64,000 nt of DNA from Molanna angustata (GCA_963576475.1 OY754987.1:8252036-8316035); one strand, 5' to 3'; positions 11,158-22,284 are shown, numbered from the stretch's first letter. The notes: generated by a model from the letters alone, not told the origin. Numbers and translations: made by a program.

Positions 11158-11600
11158 GATTTAAATATTTTATTATGAAAACTTGAAAACTCTTCAATTC
11201 CATTTTATGAAAGTGATGTGCGTTTTTACCAATTTGAAAATAAAAAATTCAAATTTTAATTTTCCTGAGCTTTGGGTCACTTTGAAATATTTGACAGTTA
11301 AAAAAATGAAAGCACTATTCATATATCATTCAAAATCTAATGGGATCTAATCGAGTATTAGATATACATATTTGCAAAATTTGAAAAGAATCGAATGAGT
11401 ACTTTAGTCTTTAATAGATAAAATAAAATAAACATGCCGTACATAGCACACACACACACACAGATACATTGTGATGAAACTTTCAGAATACAATCTCAGC
11501 ATGATACTAGTTGATAATCTGCAATAAAAAAATACCCTTAAAAATTGCGAAATCATAACTCCCCACTTTATCCCCTTGGGTTAGTGATGAGTAAAAAATG
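11158..11600 (+). mobile_element. REP-A copy, 5'-truncated
   Basis: It starts within the TTAAATATTTTATTATGAAA block and runs to the conserved end CCCCTTGGGTTAGTGATGAG. It includes TTTGGGTCACTTTGAAATA and GATACATTGTGATGAAACTT. The first ~150 bp are missing, replaced by the CA repeat region. Confidence 0.8.
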
Positions 11601-12300
11601 TATTGTTAAACTTTGATGTGTATATATATAATTTATTATGTTACAAATAAATAAAAAAACTAAGAATGTTGAAAATTAGTATACGTATCCTCCTAGTTTC
11701 ACTTCTTCTTCGTTTCTTAATGGGTATCCCCTTTTTTCTAAAATTTTTGTTACAATTAAAATAATAAGTGAGTCGAGTCAGGTACTCTTTCTTATAAAAA
11801 TAACTGTTCTATTTTATTGTTCTATACTGTTTCTTGTTTTGTCCGAGGAGCATCCACTTCGGGGACGTATAGAACTACTTAGTTCTATAACGTTCCCTAC
11901 GGAGTGCTGTAGGAGACTGCGAAATTCCTTACTTTTCTATAACTATGTAGTACATGGACTCACCTTTTCAAAAAAAAAAATACACATAATTATATCAAAA
12001 TTATTTTAATGATTACGTTCCAGGGTTTCTCATACTTTTTTTACTAAGAAAAAAAATATGTCATTAATTTGTTAAACTGTCTATATTTCCATTTTTTTTA
12101 AATAACGTAAACCACTGAAATTCCTTAACTAGATAATTGAACAAAAAGTAAATACCTGATAGTAGTACCTACATCATAAACTTTTATTACAATGTTCGTC
12201 AAAATTGACTTTAGTGACAACAATTTGTATGGCAGTATACTCTACACAACATCTTCGGGAACTCTTATTAGCTTGATTTTTAATCTCCAAACATACATAC
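11601..12300. other. AT-rich DNA without recognised feature
   Basis: A somewhat less AT-rich 11840-11920 (GGAGCATCCACTTCGGGGAC) is unassigned. I see no frame or repeat. Confidence 0.25.
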
Positions 12301-12560
12301 ATACTATCATGTTAATGGGTATTTTAAATCAAACAAATGATTTTGTCTATATATATATATTTTTTCCTGAATCCTGGACGACCGTTTCAGCTTATTAGGC
12401 CCTTATCAACTGGCGTAATAAGCTGAAACGGTCGTCCTGGATTCAGGAAAAAATATATATGTAGACAAAATCATTTGTTTGATTTAAAATACCCATTATT
12501 ATGGAATTTTACATATTCAACACCGTCAGCATTGACAAAATTAAAAAATACTATCATGTT
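12301..12560 (-). mobile_element. Micro-PLE-like palindromic retroelement A with 13-bp TSD
   Basis: ATACTATCATGTT occurs at 12301-12313 and 12548-12560, bracketing 234 bp. Inside are two near-perfect inverted arms (12314-12397 and 12416-12498), an 18-bp centre, and a one-sided 49-bp tail on the right. In minus sense the order is tail, inverted arm, centre, sense arm. The centre plus sense arm reads GTTGATAAGGGCC, then a small hairpin, then GCTGAAACGG, resembling a hammerhead ribozyme core with two changes. Long variable TSDs argue for retrotransposition rather than a cut-and-paste MITE. No protein is coded. Confidence 0.65.
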
Positions 12561-12787
12561 GTTTTCACAATCTGGATAGGAAAAAAAGACTTATATCCAC
12601 ACTATCCTTTCTTGACATAGGTATATTTTTTGTATGTCGCTACTTCCACAACCACCCGCTCCGCATATGGGGACTGTAAACGGCCCCTTCACAGGAAGCT
12701 AAGTGAACGACAAAAAAAATGCATACCATGAAAAGTTGCTCACGGAGCCCTCTAGATTAGCGATCTCGGCACCATATGTGCAAAAAG

Positions 12788-12832
12788 AACAATCCTCGAA
12801 TGTGAATAGAAGATTCACATTCGTGGATTGTC
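12788..12832. repeat. Short perfect-type hairpin
   Basis: ACAATCCTCGAATGTGAATA is followed by its inverted partner (TTCACATTCGTGGATTGT), giving an 18-bp stem with one mismatch and a tiny loop. The function is unknown; it may be a MITE core. Confidence 0.6.
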
Positions 12833-13148
12833 ATTGATTTCAGATCTTTTCAAATGAGAAACCTCAGGAGTATGACCAAGAGGTGGAATATTTTAAATAA
12901 CCTTAATAAATCCTTATAAAATATCTTCATCGTATTTTATACAGTTTTTGTGACAATACGTATTCTATATAACAACATGATTCATAAAACAAAAATATAT
13001 AAAAAATATGTGTCAGGTTAAAAATGTATGGCGTACGATTCATTTGTCCTACCCCTGGCAATATGTTATATATTTAAGAAATAACAATTATATTTTTATT
13101 GATTTTAAGTAATTCCAACATATTAGTACCAAACCATTATGCCATTTC

Positions 13149-13410
13149 CTAATTGGTGTAGACAAAGTGAACAGAATACCAGACTTCTTTATCTTGACAT
13201 ACATTTCTCGCTTTATTTACGTCCACGCATCGTCTAATACATGCTCTTATATTATTCTTACTTCCAATGTCTCCATATTTCAAAATTTCATTTGTTTGAT
13301 CGTGCCAAATTCTTCTTGGCCGACCTCTACTTATCGTTTCTCTTTTATCTTCTGTAACAAGACAAAAAATGACGTTATAGGGAGTGGATGAATGTAAAAG
13401 AATCCACCAC
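13149..13410 (-). pseudogene. LINE ORF2 C-terminal fragment
   Basis: The minus-strand frame has TISRGRPRRIWHDQTNEILK and DVNKARNVCQDKEVWYSV. This is the GRPR.W.D and A.DR..W pattern at the very end of many insect LINE ORF2 proteins. Upstream sequence is not recognisable as RT, so this is a C-terminal remnant of about 85 residues. 12833-13148 upstream holds nothing I can name. Confidence 0.6.
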
Positions 13411-13439
13411 TCTAACATAACGATTGATTTTTGATTGAG

Positions 13440-13900
13440 AAACTAAAAAAAATAAGTCAGTCATTAAAATATTGTTTCTTTAGGTTGAAAATAATAATAT
13501 ATATTATCTAATCTAGTGGTGGGAAGGAATTTTTGTTTGACAAATTGCAGGTTGGAAGAAATGTTCACAGTGTGCTATTTAAAATGTGTAGGTATAACAT
13601 GATAGGAAATTGTGACATTCTGTCGATTTCGTAATCATTTGTATGTTATCATTTATAAATGACTAACAAAAATAATGGTATATAATGCGATTATTAAAAT
13701 AATGAAGTATAATAATTGGATATAAACCGTCAACATTAAAAAATGAATTCTTATTGTTGGTAGAATTATTTACTCAGTTAAAGTAATTTATTAATTATTA
13801 TATTTAATTAATTCATAACATCATTATTTAATTAATGTATTATTTTAAACGTAGCTTGAGTTGATTTCCGGAAAAATCAATTAAGTTATCTACATATGTA
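13440..13900. other. AT-rich DNA without recognised feature
   Basis: I see only simple AT-rich sequence. Confidence 0.25.
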
Positions 13901-13904
13901 AATA

Positions 13905-14170
13905 CCAATCTAATTGTCAATTCATAACTGGCGCTACAGCCCTGTGTGGGCCCTGGTCTCCTCCAGAATCCCTCTCCAGGCATCCCTGTCTCTTTACGTC
14001 CTCCTCCAGTTTGTCATTCTGATCGTCCTTTTGTTGTCTTCTGTTTCATCCGGCCATCATAGCTTGGGCCTGCCTCTACTTCTTCTGCCCTCTGGATTGG
14101 TGTTGAGGATATTTTTGGGGATACGATCGTCATTCATCCGGCTGACAGTCTACGTACATTTATGACTTGT
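13905..14170 (-). pseudogene. LINE ORF2 3' end
   Basis: Minus strand: ends with a GFWRRPGPTQGCSAS-like stretch, the common ending in which the last residues cover GPTQGC just before the stop. Upstream blocks correspond to the RGRP and RLPQ regions of the same tail, with stops. It is the same kind of 3' end as at 28.87 kb, in a different family. 14170-14430 may be further decayed coding DNA, but I cannot support it. Confidence 0.55.
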
Positions 14171-14431
14171 ACAATGTTGTGTTCGTCATATAATGGATGT
14201 AGTTCATGATTAATCAAACCATCCAATGTACATAATCGTTTACTGGGACGAAAATCTTTATATCTATGTTCCTTTTAAATCTTCTCCATTGTGTAGGGCT
14301 TTTCCATACACTTTCACTCTGTTCTGTCTCCTCCGCATCCAGGTTTTACCGGCCACATGGAAAATATCGTTAGAACATCTTGAGGGGAGTCTGCTAACAC
14401 TCCTATGATTTGTCCAAGGTCTCCACTGTAA

Positions 14432-15180
14432 TGTTTATTTATTAATCTTTTTGTAAATAATATAAACAAATATAAAGCACACTGGCTGGCCTATAACCAT
14501 TAGGCGATTTCTTCCAACTAACCAGATTACATAGTATGACAAAAATATATAAATGTTCATCAATAAAAGAATGAATGCGAAAAAAACAAAGAAAATATAC
14601 ATAACCTACACTAAGATAAATATTAAAAAACACATCATGAAAAAAAAGGGTTGGGAAAGGACAAGGAGAGTAAATCGGAATCAGGGGGGCTTCTCATGAT
14701 ATAATCTTAATACGTGATTTTCTTGCCTTTATCTTAAAAATGTATAAATCAGTACTTCATCATAATTTAATTTAAATCTTTCTCTACATTTAATCATAAA
14801 AATTTGTTAATATCAACGTTTAGTATGAAATTGTCATTAATTTTGTATGAATTAATACAAATAATTAATTAATTTGAAACTCAAAGATTTCTAAAATCTG
14901 AAGCTGATCTTAAACTTGTGTTGATCAACTTCATGAGTTACCTTGCAGTTGTTTAGGGATTAATATTCCTTCTTTAATTTTTCTTGAAAATACTATTTCA
15001 TAGTCTTGCTGATTGTACTTCTTGAGAAATTCTGTGTTATGGATAAAGATGGATTGTTTTGTACGTTCAACAGATCGGAGTGGAAGTCCATGATTGGATA
15101 AATAATTGAATTTATTATTAAGGTACTGTGGCGGGTTTCGGATTAGAGAGAAAATTGCAAAATATTCTGAGTGCCAACCC
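14432..15180 (-). pseudogene. CR1-like LINE: RT C-terminus plus 3' UTR
   Basis: The minus-strand frame around 14931-15180 includes YLNNKFNYLSNHGLPLRSVE and IHNTEFLKKYNQQDYE. This matches the LINE at 61.0-61.2 kb (LASHGLPLRSREERTLAIPS). Downstream in minus sense lies a 3' UTR with the CTCTCCTTGTCCTTTCCCAA block also found after the CR1-like ends at 26.5 and 32.6 kb, then GGTTAGTTGGAAGAAATCGC and a TTTA-type tail near 14440. The element is 5'-truncated and dead. Confidence 0.7.
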
Positions 15181-15383
15181 AGTATCACCTTGTCTAGCCA
15201 AATTCTTTCATATATTATGACGAGGCTATTTTCGTCTCTTTTAGTGAATATTATTGAATACTTAGTGTTTGTGTTAGTTATGGTCATCCATAATTAATGA
15301 TGTATTTTTTATGTATTGTTTTCACTCTTTTCTATTTTTATTGTTTTTTCGTATACCGAAAATACAAGAGGCAATATAACCTC

Positions 15384-15560
15384 TCCCATGGTTCAGCAAT
15401 CAGGTTCACCACTCATTGTGGATGCAGTGCCATTTTTAGGTGAGACGAAAATGATATGTGGAGATACACGCACGTTTCGTGTTTCCTTTTTAAGTACCTT
15501 AATGCATACCTGTCGCTGGCTACTTCACATTGTGGGATATGTCTTGATGTTACACATAGT
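15384..15560 (+). mobile_element. Fragment related to the hAT interior
   Basis: Shares GTTCACCAC-CATT, AGTGCC-TTTTTAGGTGAGAC, CCTGTCGCTGG-TAC and CACATTGTGGGATATG with the reverse complement of 2415-2560 and, in part, with 20.13-20.31 kb. The ends and TSD are not seen, so it is a partial copy. Confidence 0.6.
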
Positions 15561-16050
15561 ACCTATTATTATGTAAAGTAAAAATTTTATCTTATACCTT
15601 GGTAATGCCGAGTAGTATAAAACGTTCGTTATTTTGATAATTTTAGAATAGATTTCTACCCAAACAATCGATTTATTAAAATATCGATGTTAGTTTTCCA
15701 AATAAAATTAATTTGTTATAAAACACTCAATTGAAGAGATGCTTTGTAAATTGTAGTGCAAATAATATGTATGACATTTTTATCGTCGATTGATAAGAAC
15801 AGATAAGTTCAATAATAAAAATAAAACAAACCAAGAAATGATTGTTAAATATCTATGGATAACATGACGCATTTCCGTGTAATTGTCTATTGAATGGATT
15901 ACAAATTATACATGTCCTAATCCATTGAAAAAATGAACCTTATATTTATTCTTGCACATATGAAAGAATCAGTGTAGTTTTAAATCGACAATGCTTTTAA
16001 ATTAAATGCTTTCATCGTTCTTTTTAACTACATGTAATATTATACGAACG
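15561..16050. other. AT-rich DNA without recognised feature
   Basis: This leads into the pentanucleotide array. No repeat match. Confidence 0.25.
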
Positions 16051-16051
16051 A

Positions 16052-17083
16052 TTATTTTATTTTATTTTGTTTTATTTTATTTTTATTTTATTTTATTTTA
16101 TTTTATTTTATTTTATTTTATTTTATTTTATTTTATTTTATTTTATTTTATTTTATTTTATTTTATTTTATTTTATTTTATTTTATTTTATTTTATTTTA
16201 TTTTATTTTATTTTATTTCATTTTATTTTATTTCATTTCATTTCATTTCATTTCATTTCATTTCATTTCATTTCATTTCATTTCATTTCATTTCATTTCA
16301 TTTCATTTCATTTCATTTCATTTCATTTCATTTCATTTCATTTCATTTCATTTCATTTCATTTCATTTCATTTCATTTCATTTCATTTCATTTCATTTCA
16401 TTTCATTTCATTTTATTTTATTTCATTTCATTTCATTTCATTTCATTTCATTTCATTTCATTTCATTTCATTTCATTTCATTTAATTTCATTTCATTTCA
16501 TTTCATTTCATTGAAATGAAATGAAATGATTTTATTTTATTTTATTTTATTTTATTTTATTTTATTTTATTTTATTTTATTTTATTTTATTTTATTTTAT
16601 TTTATTTTATTTTATTTTATTTTATTTTATTTTATTTTATTTTATTTTATTTTATTTTATTTTATTTTATTTTATTTCATTTTATTTCATTTTATTTCAT
16701 TTTATTTTATTTTATTTTATTTTATTTTATTTTATTTTATTTTATTTTATTTTATTTTATTTTATTTTATTTTATTTTATTTTATTTTATTTTATTTTAT
16801 TTTATTTTATTTTATTTTATTTTATTTTATTTTATTTTATTTTATTTTATTTTATTTTATTTTATTTTATTTTATTTTATTTTATTTTATTTTATTTTAT
16901 TTTATTTTATTTTATTTTATTTTATTTTATTTTATTTTATTTTATTTTATTTTATTTTATTTTATTTTATTTTATTTTATTTTATTTTATTTTATTTTAT
17001 TTTATTTTATTTTATTTTATTTTATTTTATTTTATTTTATTTTATTTTATTTTATTTTATTTTATTTTATTTTATTTTATTCA
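16052..17083 (+). repeat. TTTTA/TTTCA compound pentanucleotide repeat, ~1 kb
   Basis: From about 16052 to 16230 the repeat is TTTTA. From about 16231 to 16512 it is TTTCA, with a two-unit TTTTA interruption near 16410 and one TTTAA unit near 16481. At 16511-16529 it flips into the reverse complement (GAAATGAAATGAAATGA). From 16530 to 17081 it is TTTTA, with alternating TTTCA units at about 16676-16698. Apparent frames across it are an artefact of the repeat (FYFIL on one phase). It is non-coding. Confidence 0.98.
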
Positions 17084-17227
17084 TATTTCGGGAACAAACA
17101 GCGTATACAGAGGTAATGGAAAATACAATAAAATTATAACAAATTTACCAGAAATATGTTTACCTACACATGAAATTAAATGCATAAGGAGAGTAAAAAG
17201 TAATAATGAAGTAAGTATAATATTTTA

Positions 17228-17352
17228 TTTATCGTCTCACAGATCCAGACTGAAAACATAATTTAAAACTATGTCTCCAACGCGAATCAAACCCGGGACC
17301 TTTGGATCAACAATCAGATACCTAACAAAATGAGTCACGTAGGCCGACAACA
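17228..17352 (-). mobile_element. SINE-1 degenerate fragment
   Basis: Minus-strand tRNA-like head and start of the body with mutated boxes (B box reads GGTTTGATTCG, A box TGACTCATTTTG). It ends after GTGAGACGATAAAT. It is an old, inactive copy. Confidence 0.75.
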
Positions 17353-17374
17353 TGATATTTTTTGAAATCTGTAT

Positions 17375-17480
17375 TTCTTTATTTATTCATTTATTGTACA
17401 GCATTGTGCACTAATGTGGGGTTGTTGACATAAGGCAATCTTTTCCAACCAACACAAATAATGTGAAGTCTCAAGAATAC
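17375..17480 (-). mobile_element. LINE 3' UTR/tail fragment
   Basis: TTTATTTATTCATTTATTGT is followed by the GGCAATCTTTTCCAACCAAC block shared with LINE and SINE-3 tails at 32.7, 43.5, 55.6 and 60.7 kb. It is read in minus sense with a TAAA-type tail. Confidence 0.45.
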
Positions 17481-18105
17481 CTTTTTTAATCTACCGATTA
17501 CCAAACGACAGTCGAGTGATTAAAAGATAGATCATTAGTTATAAATGCCAATTTTTTTGAATAAATCAAGTCTTTTAAAATGGTATAGTAGTGGCAACAT
17601 TCTACAATATGTTTTAGTCTTAACTCTTGTCATTATCAGTACAAAGACCTTCTTGATAACACAGCACCACACAGTTTATCCAGGTGCGGAAGCTTAATGT
17701 AAACACACTAAATATTCTTATATAGGTACCTACATATCTTCATACCTGATTATCTTACATACATATTCATATAAGTTCTTATATATAATTGTCACATCTA
17801 CACAATATTATGTTGTTATACATTTTTTATACTGCTATACTTGACTTTCATGGGTCAATTCGTTAGATATGTGACTTCTGAGCCAAAGAAATTTAATGAA
17901 TATCTTAAAATTATTCACTAAATGGTACCATATTAGAAAAATAATTGATGAGATTAAAGATTTGGGAATTACACTAGAATAAGTTATCATTCACAAGCAA
18001 ATGATTAATTTAGGGAATGTATGAGGATGTACATGTATCTACTTGTTACAAGGATGTATATGTACCTAATTGCTTTTTATTGTGTATTCTTTTTTTTAAA
18101 TCTAG
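17481..18105. other. AT-rich DNA; weak SINE-2 tail near 18000-18075
   Basis: GGGAATGTATGAGGATGTAC and ACTTGTTACAAGGATGTATA resemble the SINE-2 body (GGGAACGTAGGAAGATGTAT). Otherwise there is nothing to name. Confidence 0.35.
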
Positions 18106-18960
18106 TTGCATGTAGCACATGAGATCCAACTGTCAATAGTGATAGTATGTATAGATGAAGAACAAGAATCAAACTACAAACCCATAAATCCAAATTATTG
18201 AAAATATTAACACATGTTGGTATACCAACATAAGTATGCCAAGATAGGACAGTATGGAGGTCAGTTCTCTTTTCCTAGTCGGAATATGAAAATAGCATGA
18301 TGGTTCTGTATCTATGTTTGGAGATTTAGTATCAAACTATTAAGTCTTCTTACATATTGTGTATAGGCGACTGCCATACAAATTGTATGAAGCGATGTTG
18401 TCACTGAAAACCAATTTTTATAAATTTTGTTAAAAAAAATTTGAGATGTACTACTGAATGTAATTTTTTTTATAGAAAATTAAATTATCTAGTTGGGGTG
18501 TTTCGGCTTTTATCGTTATTTTCAAAAATTTTGGAAATATAGTCAGTTAAACTCATAAATTTATCATAAAAAAATATTTTTCTTAATAAAAAATGTTTGA
18601 GAAACTCTGGAATTTTTTCGAAAAAACCGATTTGAGGTTTTGTATTTGTCTAAATTTATACCAATTTTAAGCATTCTAGCTTTTATGGTTTCTGAGATGT
18701 ATGGAAAAATAAACCAAAATTTCAAAAGTTGATAACCCCTGACTGAAACAAAAATTCACAATTCTGAGTATAAAAGTGTTGAAGGCCTATAACTGTTTAT
18801 ATATTCTGAAATTGGGCCCTGTAAATTGAGCGGATTAAAAGTTATAAGGGGGGGACGGACACACACAGACACACACAAACACACACACAAAACTCACATA
18901 AAATGTTCTACTCTGAATTCTGAGTAAATCCATGAATGGGAATATATATGCTGCGAAGCT
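18106..18960 (+). mobile_element. REP-B interspersed repeat (longer copy)
   Basis: 18106-18510 matches 44325-44715 block by block: TTGCATGTA-CACATGAGATC, CATAAATCCAAATTATTGAA, TCAAGATAGGACAGTATGGA, TAAATTATCTAGTTG-GGTGT. Here sequence continues to 18960 through AGGGGGGGACGGACACACAC and a short ACACAC run, absent from the second copy. No coding or terminal repeats recognised. The class is unknown. Confidence 0.65.
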
Positions 18961-19139
18961 TCTAAGTTGGTGTTTTCATCGTGCAAAAAGTCCACTACGC
19001 CATACAAAATGTTCCTTCGTACACGCATCTTGGATTTAAACTGCCTCTTCCTTCAATAGAATTTCATTCTCTTGAACGAATCGACAATTGGAAAATACAC
19101 AGTAAAAAAAATCATTTCTCATTATGATAGCATTATAAA

Positions 19140-19375
19140 ACGAATAGGTTATAAGCCAACGCTGTACTCCTCACGAACAAGTTCACTCCACAAAGTAGTC
19201 AAACTTCGTGTGGAAAATTTTCAGCATTTTCATGAAATGGTTTGTTAAATTATTTTTGATATAAATATTTTATTATGAAAACTTGATAATTCTTCAATAC
19301 CATTTTTTAAAAATTGATGTGTCCTTTTAGCAATTTGAAAACAAAAATATCAAATTTACTGAGCTTGGGGTCAGC
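19140..19375 (+). mobile_element. REP-A fragment
   Basis: Begins GGTTATAAGCCAACGCTGTA and includes AAAATTTTCAGCATTTTCAT and GAGCTTGGGGTCA. It breaks off just after that block. The second half is missing. Confidence 0.75.
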
Positions 19376-19940
19376 AAACAGAAAAAAATAAATAGAACAT
19401 TAAAAAATCTATGGAATAATGTAGGTAAGTCACACTCTGATACCAATACTGCGAGATCGTTTGTTTTATCTTTCAATGAGTGCCAAAGTACTGACGAGCA
19501 AGTCACAAATTTCACAAATTTGTTTACAAGTAAAACGCTGTATGTACCAGCAATGTTAAAAATATTAACGATAAGGTTAAATTACTTCCAAATTACCAAC
19601 TTCCTACCACAGATAGTTTAATTCATTTTTATATGCCGACTTTTTATATTAGTAACAACTTGACAAGGTCAAAATATTATAGGTTCTTTTTCGTTCGCGT
19701 CTAGTGAATTCGACAGCAAACACATACTAATAGCAATTAATGTGATAAAATCACTGTAGGAATATGTATTTTTTTACAAGCTGGCTCCGCCAGCAACACC
19801 TTGCTTCTTCTCCCGTCCATTCTTCTTGACCTTTTTTTCTTATTAATATGCTTAGAATAGTGCATTAATCGTTTCTATTGTCATCGTTTTGGGGTGTCCT
19901 ATAAGAGCCGGATAATCGAAAATACAACAGGCAAAATATT
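19376..19940. other. Unassigned DNA
   Basis: 19780-19830 (GGCTCCGCCAGCAACACCTT) is locally GC-richer. No product can be supported. Confidence 0.25.
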
Positions 19941-19942
19941 AG

Positions 19943-20125
19943 ATTGGTGTTGGCTTAGCGTTTAGTGCGCTGGGTTAGTAATCTAGAGGTCGAGAGTTCG
20001 AATCCTGCCACGACCAATTTCGTTTACTTATAGAACAAGTATTCATGCTTAGTTTAGAGAATGTATTAGGACGCATATGCACTATGTTACTACAAGGACA
20101 TATTTATTCTTTAAAAAAAATAATA
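19943..20125 (+). mobile_element. SINE-2, tRNA-Thr-like
   Basis: The head runs TTGGTGTTGGCTTAGCG, then an anticodon stem-loop CTGGG-TTAGTAA-TCTAG, whose loop centre AGT fits a Thr anticodon. The B box is AGTTCGAATCC. The body (ATTCATGCTTAGTTTAGAGA, ACAAGGACATATTTATTC) matches 26.15 kb. It ends in AAAAAAAATAAT. Confidence 0.8.
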
Positions 20126-20290
20126 TCTTGGTTCACCACCCATTCTGAATGTAGTGCCTTTTTACGTGAGACAGGTATTTTTTATTTTTTAAAAAGGATA
20201 TATGTTCTTGTAACAAGTACATATGTATATATCCTCATAAATTCACGTATGTGTAGTGCTTCCTTTTGTTAGGTAATGTAAACCTGTCGC
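20126..20290 (+). mobile_element. hAT-interior-like fragment with internal insertion
   Basis: GGTTCACCACCCATTCTGAA, AGTGCCTTTTTACGTGAGAC and, after a ~75-bp interruption, CTTCCTTTTGTTAGGTAATG and AACCTGTCGCTGG. The order matches 2415-2560 (reverse) and 15384-15560. The interruption (20175-20245) looks like an inverted SINE-2 tail piece (ATGTTCTTGTAACAAGTAC). Confidence 0.5.
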
Positions 20291-20297
20291 TGGATCG

Positions 20298-20568
20298 CTT
20301 CTGACGTGAATTTGCATCGCTTGTGACGTGAATTCGCGTCGCTTCTGACCCCAATTCGCAATGCCTGTGACGCGAATTTGCTTCGCTTTTGACTCGAATT
20401 CGCAACGCCTGTGAAACGAATTCTCGTCGCTTCTGATGAAATTTCGCATCACCTGTGACGCGAACTCGCATCACTTTTGACGCGAAATCTTAACACCTGT
20501 GATGCGAATTCGCATCGATTCTGACGCGGATTCGCATCGCCTCTGATACGAATCTCGTAGCTTGAGGT
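20298..20568 (+). repeat. 22-bp CpG-rich minisatellite, ~12 units
   Basis: Consecutive 22-base units follow the model TGACGCGAATTCGCATCGCY TG, where TGACGCGAATTCGCA contains the palindrome GCGAATTCGC. The twelve units are diverged 10-30% but never lose the 22-base phase. They are CpG-rich against an AT-rich background. Repeat-driven open frames exist on the minus strand because 22 is not a multiple of three, but no real protein is indicated. Confidence 0.92.
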
Positions 20569-20924
20569 GTCACCTTAGCTACGATAAATTAATTGTTTGT
20601 CTGTTGGATTGCGTAATCTATTTAAGTGAGTCTATTGTGTATTTGTGTGTGTGCGCCATTAAATTGAAATAAATGGTTTTATAATCGATTAAGTATCAAT
20701 AGTAATAATAGTCATACAATAAAACCGTTGATATGCTATTTAAGAGCAAACATAGTCTTGTGTCAATAAAATTGAATGACATCTTAAAAATTAAGAGTGC
20801 TCCATGGGTCGGAATGCTGGGCAACTTTGTATTGATATCATGTGTGTATAGTGCATTCACAATATATTATACCTAGTTGATTACTTTCCTATAGGTTATT
20901 ATTACCCTGTACTGTCTGTACTAT

Positions 20925-21500
20925 GCTATGGTCGAATCAATTATTGACTACGGGCTAAGTAGTTACGGACTCACATTTAAAATTTACCGAAATAAAACAG
21001 CTACAAATAAGATTTTTAAAAATAATTGCAACTAAAAGAACATTGGAGGCATACAGAAAAAAAACTAACAAAATTTTTAAACTATGTACTTAATATTTTA
21101 CCAGTTGTCAAAATGGTTAATGTTTTATTTACTATGGAAGAACTTTATAGGGATGAATTTAAATTAAAGATAACTCACAAATATACAACTCGACAATTAT
21201 TAACAAACGACTTACTGACAATATCAAAAACAAATAACTTTTACGGTGACAGAACTAAGGCAAAAATAATACCGAAAATATTCAATCTAAGCATATACTG
21301 GGTACTGTGATGAAAGACAAGAAAAAAATAAAAATTTATTTAAAACAATTTTACACATAACATACTTAATTTTCATTGCTTTCGATGTTTGTTCTGATTT
21401 ACCTTGTTTTCAAAGCTGTGTTTTTAATTTACTTTATTTTGTTCTGTTTGTGCTTTATTTTCATTGTAAAATGATAAAAAAAAATTGTGTATATATTTCT
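20925..21500 (+). pseudogene. LINE ORF2 C-terminal fragment with 3' UTR
   Basis: Frames carry IKQLQIRFLKIIATKRT, FLNYVLNILPVVKMVNVLF, TMEELYRDEFK and FYGDRTKAKIIPKIFN. This is the Q..F.K.I..K, LNILPV and Y..R......P.I.N pattern of Jockey/R1-like LINE C-termini. The frames shift between blocks, so it is dead. The final open stretch is 21026-21310. The AT-rich tail after 21310 is taken as 3' UTR. Confidence 0.6.
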
Positions 21501-22185
21501 ATTATATACACTTATACAAAATTAATTTTCTTTTTTTATTTTTTTTTTATTCTTTCTATGGCGGACATTGGGACCTGGTTGATCTGTTTTGTGTGAGCCT
21601 ACATATATTATGTTTGTTGAGGTAATGATTGTGATTGCAGAAAGTTGAGATTGTGTACCTACATATTTAGTGTGGAACGGGAACAATCACCTGGTTCATA
21701 ATTGCATATAATTGTCAATAAGGAAATCCTAGAACAGGATTTCCTAGTTGGGCAGCAGTAATCTACTTATTGTTGTTATTATAAATATGGTGTGATAAAA
21801 GGTAAAATAAAATAAAATAAAATAAATATTGATGGTTGAATCAATATATTTATGTAATTGTAGTGTCTGAGAGGAACTTGCACTGACAAACTGTTAATAC
21901 AGTTTAGTGCAAAATTTATATAACCGAATTTAAACTGTATGACTTCATATATAAATAAATAAAAATACTTACCTTAATTTCTTCTCTATGATTATAATAT
22001 GTATCTTAATTTTAAAAATGTTTTGACCTTGTAGAAAAATGAGTTTTTTAGACGGGTAGTATTTATGTATTTGTGTATATGGCTAGAAGCCCTTTGATCT
22101 TTATGTTTTTTGACAAATGTTACTATGTATGTGTTACATGCAACTACATAGTCATATTAAAATATTTAAATCATTAATAAAAAAA
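21501..22185. other. AT-rich DNA with an AAATA-type tail
   Basis: 21800-21830 reads AAAATAAAATAAAATAAAT and 21950-21963 ATAAATAAATAAAA, both retroelement-tail-like. No gene. Confidence 0.3.
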
Positions 22186-22189
22186 ATAT

Positions 22190-22280
22190 TTATTTCATGA
22201 AAATGCTGATTATTTGAATACTTTATGGAGTGCCTTGTTAGTGATGAGTATATAAAAGGCCACAACCCACTATTTTTATT
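22190..22280 (-). mobile_element. REP-A 5' fragment
   Basis: Minus sense: GTGGGTTGTGGCC, CTCATCACTAACAAGG, ATTTTCATGAAATAAATAT-like blocks of the REP-A start. Its position abuts the foldback that follows. Confidence 0.5.
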
Positions 22281-22284
22281 AAAG

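Noticed and set aside
16006..17116. Long open frames (about 150-196 codons) of repeating Phe-Tyr-Ile-Leu or Phe-His-Ile-Ser
   Set aside because: They are produced wholly by the TTTTA/TTTCA repeat; there is no start context, domain or non-repeat coding part.
20243..20474. Minus-strand frames across the 22-bp repeat that resemble Arg/Ser-rich proteins
   Set aside because: Two different frames are open over the same DNA, and the residues follow the repeat phase.
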